A stretch of DNA of 64,000 nt from Neorhizobium galegae. Lineage in GTDB: Bacteria > Pseudomonadota > Alphaproteobacteria > Rhizobiales > Rhizobiaceae. The stretch covers positions 372,001 to 436,000 of the forward strand of contig NZ_JAGIPG010000001.1 of NCBI RefSeq assembly GCF_017877055.1. Direction: 5' to 3'. Shown here in pieces: positions 34,831 to 44,600 of this stretch (the first letter of the stretch is position 1; each line of letters opens with the position of its first letter). The notes beneath the pieces are model-generated. The model made no database searches. It was given only the letters and a program-made list of their open reading frames with translations, and was not told where the DNA came from. The position numbers were made by a program, and so were the translations under genes.

Positions 34831-37173
34831 ATGGCTATCAGGATTACCGCGATCCTTTTCACGCTGATCGGGGTGGCACTGGCCATCGGGGGCGGGCAGT
34901 TGCTGCTGCTCGGCGGCAGCGCCTATTACATCATCTGCGGTCTCGGCTTCGTGCTGACCGCCATTCTGCTTTTCCTCAGAAACGCGATGGCGCTGAGGGT
35001 CTATGCGGTGCTCGTATTGGCCTCGCTTGCCTGGGCGATCTGGGAAGTCGGGCTCGACTGGTGGCAGCTCGGCCCGCGCGGCGGGGTAATCATCCTGCTC
35101 GGCCTCTGGCTCCTGACACCCTGGATCCGAACTCCGCTCGGTTTTTCGAGCCCGACGGGCATGCGCTACGGCGCCAGCGCCCAGCCGCTCGGCATTTCGG
35201 TGATGATCGCGATCATCGTCGCGATCATCTCGATGTTTCTCGATCCGCTCGACCGGAGCGGCGAACTCCCGACACAGTCCGTCGCCGCCGCTCCGCCGAT
35301 GGGTGGCAACGTGCCGCCCGGCGAATGGCACCAGTATGGGCGAACGCCCTTTGGCCAGCGTTATTCGCCGCTCGACCAGATCAAGGTCGACAACGTCGCT
35401 CACCTCACGGAAGTCTGGCGCTATCAGACCGGCGACGTGAAGCGGCCGGACGACGTCGGCGAGACCACCTATCAGGTGACACCGCTGAAGGTCGGCAATT
35501 CGCTCTATCTCTGCACGCCGCACAATCTCGCTATCGCGCTCGATGCGACGACCGGCAAGGAGAAGTGGAAATACGATCCGAATTCCGGCATGAACCCGGA
35601 CCGGCAGCACCAGACCTGCCGCGGCGTCAGCTACTACAGAGATCAGGCGGCGGCTGCCGGCAGTCCGTGCGCGGAACGCGTCTATCTGCCGACGTCGGAT
35701 GCGCGGCTGATTGCGCTCGATGCCGCCAACGGCCAGGTCTGCACCTCCTTTGCCGACAACGGGACGCTGCAGCTCACCAGCGGCATGCAGTACAATCCGG
35801 CTGGGTATTACTACTCGACCTCGCCACCGGCGATCGCGGGCAACAAGATCATCATCGGCGGCGCGGTCAACGACAATTATTCCACCCAGTCGCAATCCGG
35901 TGTTATCCGGGCCTTCGACGTCAACACGGGGCAGCTGATCTGGAACTGGGATTCGGGCAATCCGAGTCAGACCCAGCCGCTGCCGCCCGGCCAGACCTAT
36001 ACGACCAATTCGCCCAATAGCTGGTCGGTATTCAGCGTCGACGAGGACCTTGGGCTCGTCTATATCCCGCTCGGCAACCAGGTGCCGGACCAGCTCGGCA
36101 TGGGACGCAGCGAGAGCGTGGAGAAATATTCCTCGTCGATCGTCGCGCTCGATCTCAATACCGGTGCCGACCGCTGGGTGCGGCAGACGGTGCATCACGA
36201 TCTCTGGGATATGGACGTGCCGGCCCAGCCGGTTCTCCTCAACATCACCAAACCGGACAATACGGTGGTGCCGGCGCTGGTCGGCCCGACCAAGCAGGGC
36301 GACATCTACGTGCTCGACCGGCGTACCGGCGAGCCGATCATTCCGATCACCGAGGAGCCGGCGCCGGCAGGTGCCATTCCGGAAGACCGGACCGCGCCGA
36401 CGCAGCCCACCTCGGCTCTGACGTTCAAACCGCGGCCGCTCGAGGAGCGGGACATGTGGGGCATCAGCATGTTCGACCAGATGGTCTGCCGCATCTGGTA
36501 CCACCAGTACAATTATCTCGGCCGCTACACGCCGCCGTCGTTGAAGGGCTCGATCGTCTATCCGGGCAATTTCGGCACCTTCAACTGGGGCAGTGTCGCG
36601 GTCGATCCGGAACGGCAGGTGATGTTCGGCATGCCGACCTATCTCGCCTTCACCTCGAGGCTGGTTCCGCGTGCGGACATTCCGCCCAAGGGCCAGGACC
36701 AGAAGGGCAGCGAGCAGGGCCTCAACCGCAACGAAGGCGCCCCCTATGGCGTCTTTATGGGGCCATTCCTCGGACCGCTGCAGATTCCCTGCCAGGCGCC
36801 GCCGTGGGGTTATGTCTCGGGCGTGGATCTGCGAACCGGCCAGATCGCCTACAAGCACCGCAACGGCACGGTCTACGACATGACGCCGCTGCCGCTGCCC
36901 TTCAAGGTCGGGGTGCCGGGCATCGGCGGGCCGATGATCACCAAGGGCGGAGTGGCTTTCCTTGGGGCTGCGGTGGACAATTACTTGCGCGCCTACAACC
37001 TCACCAATGGTCGTGAACTCTGGAAGGCGCGGTTGCCGGCCGGCGGCCAGGCGACGCCGATGACCTACGCGGTCGATGACGGCCGGCAGTTCGTGGTGAT
37101 GGTGGCCGGCGGGCACGGCTCGGTCGGGACCAAGCCCGGTGACTACGTGATCGCCTATGCCCTGCCGCGATAG
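34831..37173 (+). CDS. gcd: Membrane-bound PQQ-dependent glucose dehydrogenase
   Basis: 780 residues. Five N-terminal membrane helices (about 1-140) and a periplasmic eight-bladed quinoprotein propeller (about 170-780) with PPGEWHQYGRTPFGQRYSPL, TPLKVGNSLYLCTPHN, the W-motif ALDATTGKEKWKYDP, and HHDLWDMDVPAQPVLL. Oxidises aldoses, chiefly glucose, to lactones in the periplasm and reduces ubiquinone. PQQ synthesis genes are not in the window, so the cofactor must come from elsewhere. Confidence 0.93.
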   Translation: MAIRITAILFTLIGVALAIGGGQLLLLGGSAYYIICGLGFVLTAILLFLRNAMALRVYAVLVLASLAWAIWEVGLDWWQLGPRGGVIILLGLWLLTPWIRTPLGFSSPTGMRYGASAQPLGISVMIAIIVAIISMFLDPLDRSGELPTQSVAAAPPMGGNVPPGEWHQYGRTPFGQRYSPLDQIKVDNVAHLTEVWRYQTGDVKRPDDVGETTYQVTPLKVGNSLYLCTPHNLAIALDATTGKEKWKYDPNSGMNPDRQHQTCRGVSYYRDQAAAAGSPCAERVYLPTSDARLIALDAANGQVCTSFADNGTLQLTSGMQYNPAGYYYSTSPPAIAGNKIIIGGAVNDNYSTQSQSGVIRAFDVNTGQLIWNWDSGNPSQTQPLPPGQTYTTNSPNSWSVFSVDEDLGLVYIPLGNQVPDQLGMGRSESVEKYSSSIVALDLNTGADRWVRQTVHHDLWDMDVPAQPVLLNITKPDNTVVPALVGPTKQGDIYVLDRRTGEPIIPITEEPAPAGAIPEDRTAPTQPTSALTFKPRPLEERDMWGISMFDQMVCRIWYHQYNYLGRYTPPSLKGSIVYPGNFGTFNWGSVAVDPERQVMFGMPTYLAFTSRLVPRADIPPKGQDQKGSEQGLNRNEGAPYGVFMGPFLGPLQIPCQAPPWGYVSGVDLRTGQIAYKHRNGTVYDMTPLPLPFKVGVPGIGGPMITKGGVAFLGAAVDNYLRAYNLTNGRELWKARLPAGGQATPMTYAVDDGRQFVVMVAGGHGSVGTKPGDYVIAYALPR

Positions 37174-37191
37174 ATAGAGCTCAACGAAAAA

Positions 37192-37222
37192 GGTCCGGAC
37201 GTTTTGCATCCGGACCTTTTTT
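37192..37222. terminator. Bidirectional intrinsic terminator of gcd and the 37518 BON gene
   Basis: GGTCCGGA / TCCGGACC stem, 9-nt loop, TTTTTT downstream and AAAAA upstream. Confidence 0.9.
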
Positions 37223-37242
37223 GCATTCGGCTTCGGCCTGGA

Positions 37243-37518
37243 CTAGGCGATGCCGTTGAAACGGATTTCGTTGCGAACGTCCGTCACTCCGGGAATACTC
37301 AGCGCCACTTCCTTGGCTCGCGCTACTTCGGTCTCCAATTGGACGGTCCCGCTCAGCGTGATCTCGGAACCGCTGGCGGTGACGGTGACGTCGCTTGCAT
37401 CGACGCCGCCGGCTGAAGCCAGCGCATCGGCGACCGCCCCTTCGAGCGTCGCGCTTGGCGGAAACTCCGCCTCGACCTCGGGAGGCGTCTCATGAAAATG
37501 CTGATGCTTGAAGACCAT
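37243..37518 (-). CDS. Short BON-domain protein
   Basis: 91 residues from ATG 37518 (GGAG upstream; alternative start 37539). One BON domain fills residues 25-88 (VADALASAGGVDASDVTVTA, SEITLSGTVQLETEVARAKE, VTDVRNEIRF). No signal peptide. Third BON gene in the window. An EcfG-like promoter with a one-base -35 mismatch overlaps the end of the kinase gene upstream. Confidence 0.82.
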   Translation of the reverse strand: MVFKHQHFHETPPEVEAEFPPSATLEGAVADALASAGGVDASDVTVTASGSEITLSGTVQLETEVARAKEVALSIPGVTDVRNEIRFNGIA

Positions 37519-37547
37519 TGTCGTACTCCGTTCTGACACGGCACGAC

Positions 37548-37573
37548 AACGCGCAGCGAGGGCGATTGGTTCA
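37548..37573 (-). promoter_or_regulatory. Weak EcfG-like promoter for the 37518 BON gene
   Basis: Minus strand TGAAC, 17 bp, CGTT; one mismatch to the -35 consensus. Confidence 0.4.
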
Positions 37574-39514
37574 GCGCCCGCCGGCGAGAACCGTGGCGAT
37601 GATCTCCTGAAGCTGGTTCTGCGAGAAGGGTTTCGGCAATCGCGGCAGGCGGTTGTCGCCGCCGGTCGGCAATTCGGCGTAGCCGGTTGCCAGCACTACC
37701 GGCAGGCCTGGTCGCTCTTCGCGGATGGCGGCGGCCAGTTCGGAGCCGGTCATGCGGGGCATCGAATGATCGGTGATGACGAGATCGATGTCATGGGCGC
37801 CGCTTCTCAGCTCCTTCAGGGCATCGGTCCCACTATAGGCCTCGATCACCGTATGGCCGAGATCCTCCAGCATCAGCGTGGTGTTCATCAGGACCAGCGC
37901 GTCGTCGTCGACGGCGAGAATGGTCAGGCGTCCTCTGGGAGTTGCTGCGGGCGAGGGCATGGTCTTCTCCGAAGACTGCGGACAGTCGTTTGCATCTGCC
38001 GCAGGCAGATAGAGCGAAACCGTCGTACCCTTGCCCTTTTGGCTTTCGATTTCAAGTTTGCCGCCCGACTGTTCGGTCAGGCCTTGCACCATGGAAAGTC
38101 CGAGCCCTGTCCCCTTGCCGACACCCTTGGTGGTGAAAAACGGCGTCGTGGCGCGGATAAGGGTCTCTTCGTCCATGCCTTCGCCGCTGTCGGCGACCGA
38201 AAGCCGAACGTAACAACCGGGCTTCAACCTGTCAGTATTCTCGTCGGCCAGATATTCCTCGGCGCTGATGACGATCGTGCCGCCGCCAGCCATTGCGTCT
38301 CGGGCGTTGACGACAAGGTTCAGAAGCGCGGTCTCGAGCTGAACCGGATCGCTCGTGATATGCGGCAGGTTTTCGGCAAAGCGGGTTTCCACGGAGGCGG
38401 AGGCGCTGAGCGACCGCTGAATGAAATCCATCATGCCGCCCACGAGTACCGGCACGTCGATGGCCTGCATGTTCAGTTCCTGTCGCCGGGAGAACGCCAG
38501 CATGCGTTGGGTCAGGGCAGCCCCCCGCTCGGCGCCCTGAATGGCATTATCCAGCAGCGGCGTCAGCGCCGGATCGTCGGGCAGGCGTTTCTTCAGAATT
38601 TCCAGGCTGCCCAGTACGGCCATCAGCAGATTGTTGAAATCGTGGGCGATGCCCCCGGTCAGCTGGCCGATCGCTTCCATCTTCTGGGATTGGAAAAGTT
38701 CCTCGCGCGCCTGGGTGAGCGCCTTCTGTGCCTCGACTTTTTCCGTGATGTCGCGGGTGATCTTGGCAAAGCCGAGAAGGGTGCCTTCCTCGTTGCGGAT
38801 CGCGTCGATGATCACATGCGCCCAGAAACGCGTGCCGTCCTTGCGCTGCCGCCAGCCTTCCCTCTCGAATCGTCCGTCGCGCCGTGCGGTCTCCAGGCTC
38901 CGGGCCGGTTCTCCGCGCTCGCGATCCTCCGGTGTATAGAATTGCGAAAAATGCCGGCCGACGATTTCGTCAGCCGTATAGCCCTTGATGCGTGTGGCGC
39001 CGGGGTTCCAGTTGCTGACGCGGCCATCCGGGTCGAGCATGTAGAGAGCATAGTCGGTGACCCCCTGGACGAGGAGCTGGAATTTCTGCTCGCTCAACCG
39101 GAGTTCCGTCTCGGCTTTTTTCCGTTCTGTCAGGTCGCGGGTTACTTTGGCGAAGCCGAGAAGCTCGCCGGAGCGGCCCCAGATCGGATCGATGATGACA
39201 TGGGCCCAGAAGCGGCTGCCGTCCTTGCGGACGCGCCAGCCTTCCTTTTCGAAGCGGCCTTCGGTCGCAGCGGTCCGCAAGGCGTGCTCCGGCGCACGTG
39301 CCAGCCTGTCTTCAGGTGTATAGAAGCGGGAAAAATGCTCGCCGAGGATTTCCCAGGCCTCGTATCCCTTGAAGCGCTGGGCGCCGGGATTCCAGCTGAC
39401 GATCTTGCCCTCCGGATCAATCATGTAAATCGCATAGTCGGTGATGGCGTCTATGAGAAGACGATACCGCTCCTCGTCAAGCAACGAGACGTCGTAACCT
39501 TGAGGTACGCTCAT
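37571..39514 (-). CDS. PAS-PAS hybrid histidine kinase with C-terminal receiver
   Basis: 647 residues from ATG 39514. Two PAS domains in tandem (about 11-130 and 133-255) that are near copies: both have W-NPGA-R-KGY, HFS-FYTPEDR and RKDG-RFWAHVIID. Then HisKA with GGIAHDFNNLLMAVLG, HATPase (VNARDAMAGGG, DSGEGM, GKGTGLGLSMV) and a receiver (AVDDDALVLMN; phospho-Asp in LVITDHSMP). Soluble; no membrane helix. Signals could be redox, light or a ligand; PAS residues give no firm cofactor. Target unknown; an EcfG-like motif with poor -10 lies at 39634-39658. Confidence 0.9.
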   Translation of the reverse strand: MSVPQGYDVSLLDEERYRLLIDAITDYAIYMIDPEGKIVSWNPGAQRFKGYEAWEILGEHFSRFYTPEDRLARAPEHALRTAATEGRFEKEGWRVRKDGSRFWAHVIIDPIWGRSGELLGFAKVTRDLTERKKAETELRLSEQKFQLLVQGVTDYALYMLDPDGRVSNWNPGATRIKGYTADEIVGRHFSQFYTPEDRERGEPARSLETARRDGRFEREGWRQRKDGTRFWAHVIIDAIRNEEGTLLGFAKITRDITEKVEAQKALTQAREELFQSQKMEAIGQLTGGIAHDFNNLLMAVLGSLEILKKRLPDDPALTPLLDNAIQGAERGAALTQRMLAFSRRQELNMQAIDVPVLVGGMMDFIQRSLSASASVETRFAENLPHITSDPVQLETALLNLVVNARDAMAGGGTIVISAEEYLADENTDRLKPGCYVRLSVADSGEGMDEETLIRATTPFFTTKGVGKGTGLGLSMVQGLTEQSGGKLEIESQKGKGTTVSLYLPAADANDCPQSSEKTMPSPAATPRGRLTILAVDDDALVLMNTTLMLEDLGHTVIEAYSGTDALKELRSGAHDIDLVITDHSMPRMTGSELAAAIREERPGLPVVLATGYAELPTGGDNRLPRLPKPFSQNQLQEIIATVLAGGR

Positions 39515-39520
39515 AAATCG

Positions 39521-39552
39521 TCCCCGGCCCACAACGTTTGTGGTCTAATGCG
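39521..39552. repeat. Hairpin-forming 32-bp repeat, copy 1
   Basis: Begins TCCCCGGCCCACAACG and ends GTCTAATGCG; its core CCACA-ACGTT-TGTGG folds. Copy 2 lies 77 bp away at 39598-39629. It overlaps the translation start region of the hybrid kinase. Confidence 0.6.
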
Positions 39553-39597
39553 CTGTAACAACGAATAGTTGTGACTCTGCAACAGGATCATTACTCT

Positions 39598-39629
39598 TCC
39601 CCGGCCCACGACGCCCGTGGTCTAACGCG
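39598..39629. repeat. Hairpin-forming 32-bp repeat, copy 2
   Basis: Same framework as copy 1, with core CCACG-ACGCC-CGTGG. The A-T pair of copy 1 is replaced by G-C on both arms, so pairing is kept. Confidence 0.6.
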
Positions 39630-39786
39630 AGATAATGTCCGAGTCTCATTTTGGTTCCCTTTCTCCAGAGTTTTTATCTTGTGCCTCGGCGGCGGCTGCC
39701 GGGCCTGGGTTGACGGATGACGGATTTTCCTTTACGACTGACGAAAGATGAAAATCGTCACACGTAAAATGAAAGACTTCAGCGGT

Positions 39787-40389
39787 ATGGATACCAACGA
39801 AAATACCCTGGAAACGTCGCGACAGGAGAATGTCGGCCGCATCCTCGATGCGGCGGAGCGGCTGTTCAAGCATTACGGCTATACCAAGACGAACGTGGCG
39901 GATATCGCGCGCGATCTCGGCATGTCGCCCGCCAATATCTACCGGTTCTTCTCGTCCAAGGCCGACATCCATCAGGCCCTGGCGCACCGCATGCTCGACG
40001 GCAGCTATCAGGCGGCACTCGCCAATGCGAAGCGGCCGGTGAGCGCTGCGGAACGACTGCGTAATCACGTCATGCAGCAGCACCGCTTCACGCTCGAGAC
40101 CATGCTCGACGAGAAGAAGGTGCATGAGATGGTGGTGATCGCCATCGAGCAGCAGTGGCCGGTCATCGAGCGGCATCTCGAACGGATTCGCCTCATCATT
40201 GCAGATCTTATCAAGGAAGGCATCGAAGCCGGCGAATTCCGCGAACAGGATCACCAGCTCGCATCCGAATGCTTCATGTCGTCCGTGGTCATCCTTTGTC
40301 ATCCGCAGCTCGTTGCAGATTGCCTCTTGGAAACCAGGATCGGCAAGCCAGAGGATCTCGTAGAGTTCGGCCTCAAGGCCCTCAGATAA
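39787..40389 (+). CDS. TetR-family regulator
   Basis: 200 residues from ATG 39787 (start 39748 gives 13 more). N-terminal helix-turn-helix (NVGRILDAAERLFKHYGYTK, TNVADIARDLGMSPANIYRF, FSSKADIHQAL) then a variable ligand domain. It is followed after 71 bp by an RND efflux pair in the same direction, and is probably its repressor, as is usual for TetR genes next to RND pumps. Ligand unknown. Confidence 0.88.
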   Translation: MDTNENTLETSRQENVGRILDAAERLFKHYGYTKTNVADIARDLGMSPANIYRFFSSKADIHQALAHRMLDGSYQAALANAKRPVSAAERLRNHVMQQHRFTLETMLDEKKVHEMVVIAIEQQWPVIERHLERIRLIIADLIKEGIEAGEFREQDHQLASECFMSSVVILCHPQLVADCLLETRIGKPEDLVEFGLKALR

Positions 40390-40460
40390 TTCGCCAGAAA
40401 TAGTCCCGGGGCGCCAAGGGGCGTCTTCATCAAAAAAACCGCCATCAGGAGTGCGGAGCC

Positions 40461-41618
40461 ATGTCTTTCGTAAAGACCAGACGCGATGTTTCATTTCTCT
40501 TCAAAGGCCTTGTTGTTGCAGTAGCGTTCGGCGCGCTGACGGCCTGCTCGGAAGAGAAAAAAGCCGAAGCCCCGGAAATCGTCCGCCCGGTCAAGGTGAC
40601 CGAGGTTGCCGCCGCCGATCACGGGCGCAGGCTTCAATATTCCGGCTCGGTCAAGGCGCGCACCGAGATGAACCTCGGCTTCCGCGTCGCCGGCAAGATC
40701 ACCGAGCGGCTCGTCGATGTCGGCCAGCGCGTTCGCCCCGGCGACGTGCTCGCAAAGCTTGACGCAGTGGATTACCAGCTCGCGGTGCGCCGCGCCGAGG
40801 CGGATCTCGCGTCGGCCCAGAAGCAGGTGGAAATCTCGGGCCTCGCCCGCCGCCGGGCCGAGACGCTTGTTGAAAAGAGCATCTCCTCCCAATCGCAGTT
40901 CGAGCAGGCGCAACTGGCCAATGACCAGGCCGTGTCGCAGAAAGAATCGGCCCAGTCGGCACTCGATCAGGCCCGCAACCAGGTCGCCTATACGGAATTG
41001 AAGTCCGACCAGAACGGCATTATCACCGCGGTCAGCGCCGATATCGGCCAAGTGGTGGCATCCGGCACGCCGGTCCTCTCCGTCGCCGTCGAGGGCAGCA
41101 AGGAAGTGCAGATCGCCGTTCCGGAAATGGACGTCGCTCACTTCAAGCCGGGCAAGACCGTGAAGGCCAGCTTCTGGTCGGCCACCGATCTGGTGCTTGA
41201 CGGCAAGGTTCGCGAAGTGGCGGGCAGCGCCGATGCGCAATCGCGCACTTTCGCGGTTCGCGTCAGCCTGCCCGACGACCCGCGGGTCCTGCTCGGCATG
41301 ACCGCGACGATCGAAGCGGATGAAGACAATGCCGTCGCCACCTATGCCATTCCGCTTGCAGCCCTTTCCAAGAAGGATGGCCAGTCCGTCGTCTGGATCG
41401 TCGATCGCGGCAAGGGCACCGTCAGTTCGCGCGCCGTCAAGGTCGCCGATTTCTCCGACGACGGCGTTCGCGTCGCCGAAGGCGTTGCCAAGGGCGACCT
41501 TGTCGTCTCGGCCGGCACCCAGTTCATGAAGGAAGACATGAAGGTCAAACTGCCGGAAACCATCGCCTCCCGCTTCGGCAGCGTCAGCAGCCTTACCACC
41601 GCTTCGCTCGCGCCCTGA
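40461..41618 (+). CDS. RND efflux membrane fusion lipoprotein
   Basis: 385 residues. Signal peptide ends in lipobox LTAC (Cys near 29), so it is inner-membrane lipid anchored. HlyD/AcrA layout: barrel-sandwich (LDAVDYQLAVRRAEADLASA), a helical hairpin (LARRRAETLVEKSISSQSQF) and GQVVASGTPVLSV. It bridges the RND pump to an outer-membrane channel not encoded here. Confidence 0.9.
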   Translation: MSFVKTRRDVSFLFKGLVVAVAFGALTACSEEKKAEAPEIVRPVKVTEVAAADHGRRLQYSGSVKARTEMNLGFRVAGKITERLVDVGQRVRPGDVLAKLDAVDYQLAVRRAEADLASAQKQVEISGLARRRAETLVEKSISSQSQFEQAQLANDQAVSQKESAQSALDQARNQVAYTELKSDQNGIITAVSADIGQVVASGTPVLSVAVEGSKEVQIAVPEMDVAHFKPGKTVKASFWSATDLVLDGKVREVAGSADAQSRTFAVRVSLPDDPRVLLGMTATIEADEDNAVATYAIPLAALSKKDGQSVVWIVDRGKGTVSSRAVKVADFSDDGVRVAEGVAKGDLVVSAGTQFMKEDMKVKLPETIASRFGSVSSLTTASLAP

Positions 41619-41645
41619 TCGCCCCGGCTTAAAGGACCCAAGACC

Positions 41646-44600
41646 ATGAGCTCCTCACATCAGGCCAATCCCCCGGAAAAGGCCCGGTTCAACCTGTCCC
41701 GCTGGGCGATCGCCCATCCCAGCATCGCCCGCTTCCTCTTCGGCCTCATCATCGTCATGGGCGCGCTCGGCGTCATGAACATGGGCCAGAAGGAAGATCC
41801 CGACTTCACTTTCCGCGTCATGGTCGTGCAGGCCGTCTGGCCCGGCGCCTCCATCCAGGAGATGCAGGATCAGGTCGTCAACAAGATCGAGCGCAAGCTG
41901 CAGGAAACCCCGCATCTCGACTGGGTCAAGTCCTATACCCGTGCCGGCGTGGCGATCACCACGGTGCAGATCAAGGGCGACACCAATACCGCCGAGGTCA
42001 AGGACGCCTTCTACCAGGTCCGTAAGAAGATCGGGGATATCACCCAGGACCTGCCGGCCGGCGTGCTCGGTCCTTATTTCAACGACGAGTTCGGCGATAC
42101 CTACATCACCCTCAATTCGATCAGCGGCGAAGGCTACAGCTATCCGGAACTGAAACAGTTCGCGATTCAGGCCCGCGACATGCTGCTCGCGACGCCCGGC
42201 GTCGAAAAGGCCGTCATTCTCGGCGATCAACCGCAGAAGATTTTCATCGACGTCTCGTCCAAGGCGCTCGCCGAACGGGGCCTCACCGCCCTCAGCATTC
42301 GCGATGCGCTGTCCGGCCAGAACAATATCGATCCCGCCGGCAGCGTCCAGACCGCCGACCGCTCGGTGCGCATCTCGGTCGAGGGCGGCGTCACCACGCC
42401 GGAGGACATCCGCGAGCTGCGCCTCAAGGCCGGTAACCAGGTGTTCCGGCTCGGCGATATCGCCACCGTCACCGACGGCCTCGAAAACCCCTATCAGCGC
42501 AAGTTCCGCTTCAATGGCCACGACAGCGTCCAGGTCGGCGTCGTCATGGCGCCCGGCTTCAAGGTGACCGATGTCGGCCATGAAGTCGAGGCGACCTATG
42601 AGCGCTTCGAACAGACCCTGCCGGTCGGCGTTTCCGTCGAACAGGTCTCCAACCAGCCGGAAGTCGTCACCGAAGCGGTCGGCGAATTCACCCAGGCCCT
42701 GCTGGAAGCTCTCGTCATCGTCCTCATCGTCTCGCTGATCTCGATCGGCTGGCGATCGGGCATCGTCATCGCCATCACCATTCCGCTGGTGCTGTCTGCG
42801 ACGTTTGCGATCATGTTCTACATGGGTATCGAGTTGCAGCGCATCTCGCTCGGCGCGCTGATTATCGCGCTCGGCCTGCTCGTCGATGACGCGATGATCG
42901 TCGTCGAGATGATGGAACGGAAGCTGGAGGAGGGGCTCGCACGCCTCGATGCCGCCACCTTCGCCTACTCATCCACCGCCTTCCCGATGCTGACCGGCAC
43001 GCTGATCACCACCGCCGGCTTCATCCCGGTCGGGTTCGCTGACTCCACCGCCGGCGAATACGTGCGCTCGCTGTTTTACGTGGTGGGCATCGCGCTCGTC
43101 ACGTCGTGGTTCGTAGCCGTCTATTTTACCCCGTGGCTCGGCTACATGATCCTCAAGCAGCGAGCGCATGTTGGCAATCATCACGATGCCTATGACACGC
43201 GCATGTACCGCGGCGTCCGACATGCGGTCGGCTGGTCCGTGCGTCACAAGGCGATCGTGCTGCTCGTCACGCTCGGCGCCTTCGTCGGCAGCCTCTGGTC
43301 CTTCCAGTTCATCCCGCAGAGCTTCTTCCCGCAGTCCTCGCGGCCGGAAATCCTCGTCGACCTGTGGCTGCCGGAAGGCACGGCGATCGAGGAGGTCGAA
43401 CGCCAGGCGAAAGTGCTTGAAGACAAGATCCTGCCCGACGCGGACAAGACCTTCGTCGCTACCTATATTGGCGAGGGCGCGCCCCGCTTCTTCCTGCCGC
43501 TCGACCAGCAGCTGCGCAACCCGAACTACGCGCAGCTTCTGATCATGTCGAAGGATGTCGATGCCCGCGAGCGTCTGATCGTCAAGCTGCGCGCGATCCT
43601 TGCGCAGGACTTCCCGACCGTGCGGGGCAAGGTCGACCGCCTGTTCCTCGGTCCGCCTGTCGGCTGGCCTGTTCAGATGCGCGTCACCGGTCCGGACCCG
43701 GCGGAAGTGCGCCGCATTGCCGATCAGGTCAAGGAACGTTACCAGCAACAACCGCTGTTCGGCGCGATCCATGACGACTGGATGGAGCCGGTGACAGCCA
43801 TGAAACTGGTCATCGACCAGGATCGTGCCCGGGCGCTGGGCGTCACCTCGCAACGTGTCCGCCAGATGCTGCAGGCAGCCGTCTCCGGCGCGCCGATCAG
43901 CGACTTCCGTGACGGCGAGGAAACGGTCTCGATCGTCGTCCGCGAGCCGGATGCCACCCGCAACCTGCTCTCGGCCGTCCAGTCGGTCTATGTCCCGACG
44001 GATTTCGGCGGCTTCGTGCCCGTCTCGCAGATTGCCAAGGTCGTACCGGTCCTCGAACAGGGCATCGAATGGCGCCGTGACCGCCTGCCGACGATCACCG
44101 TCAAGGCAACGCTCCCGGATGGCGTGGAACCGACCCAGGTGTCGCTCAACCTCTACAACAGCATGGCCGACCTGCGTGCCAGCCTGCCTGCCGGCTATCA
44201 TGTCGACATCCAGGGCGGTGCGGAGGATGCAGCCGAAAGCCAGAACTCGATCGCCGCCAAGGCGCCGATCATGCTCCTGGTCATCCTCGTGCTGCTGATG
44301 GTCCAGCTGCAGCATTTCGGCAAGGCGATGCTGGTGCTCGCCACCGGGCCGCTCGGCATCATCGGCGCTGCCATGGCGCTGCTCCTGACCGGCGCGCCGT
44401 TCGGCTTCGTGGCGATCCTCGGGGTCATCGCGCTGCTCGGCATCATCATCCGCAACTCGATCATCCTGGTCGACCAGATCGACCAGGACATCGCGGCGGG
44501 CATGGAGCGGATGGAGGCGATCGTCGGCGCGGCCGTGCGTCGTTTCCGGCCGATCATGCTGACGGCACTGACCGCCGTGCTGGCGCTGTTCCCGATCTCG

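Noticed and set aside
34381..37209. 942-codon open frame antisense to the glucose dehydrogenase gene
   Set aside because: It is a mirror of the high-GC codon pattern of gcd: no domain, no start signals, low-complexity Arg/Asp/His content.
39634..39658. EcfG-like promoter for the hybrid kinase
   Set aside because: GGAAC with N18-TT spacing exists but the -10 reads CATT and it is over 100 bp from the start; noted only.
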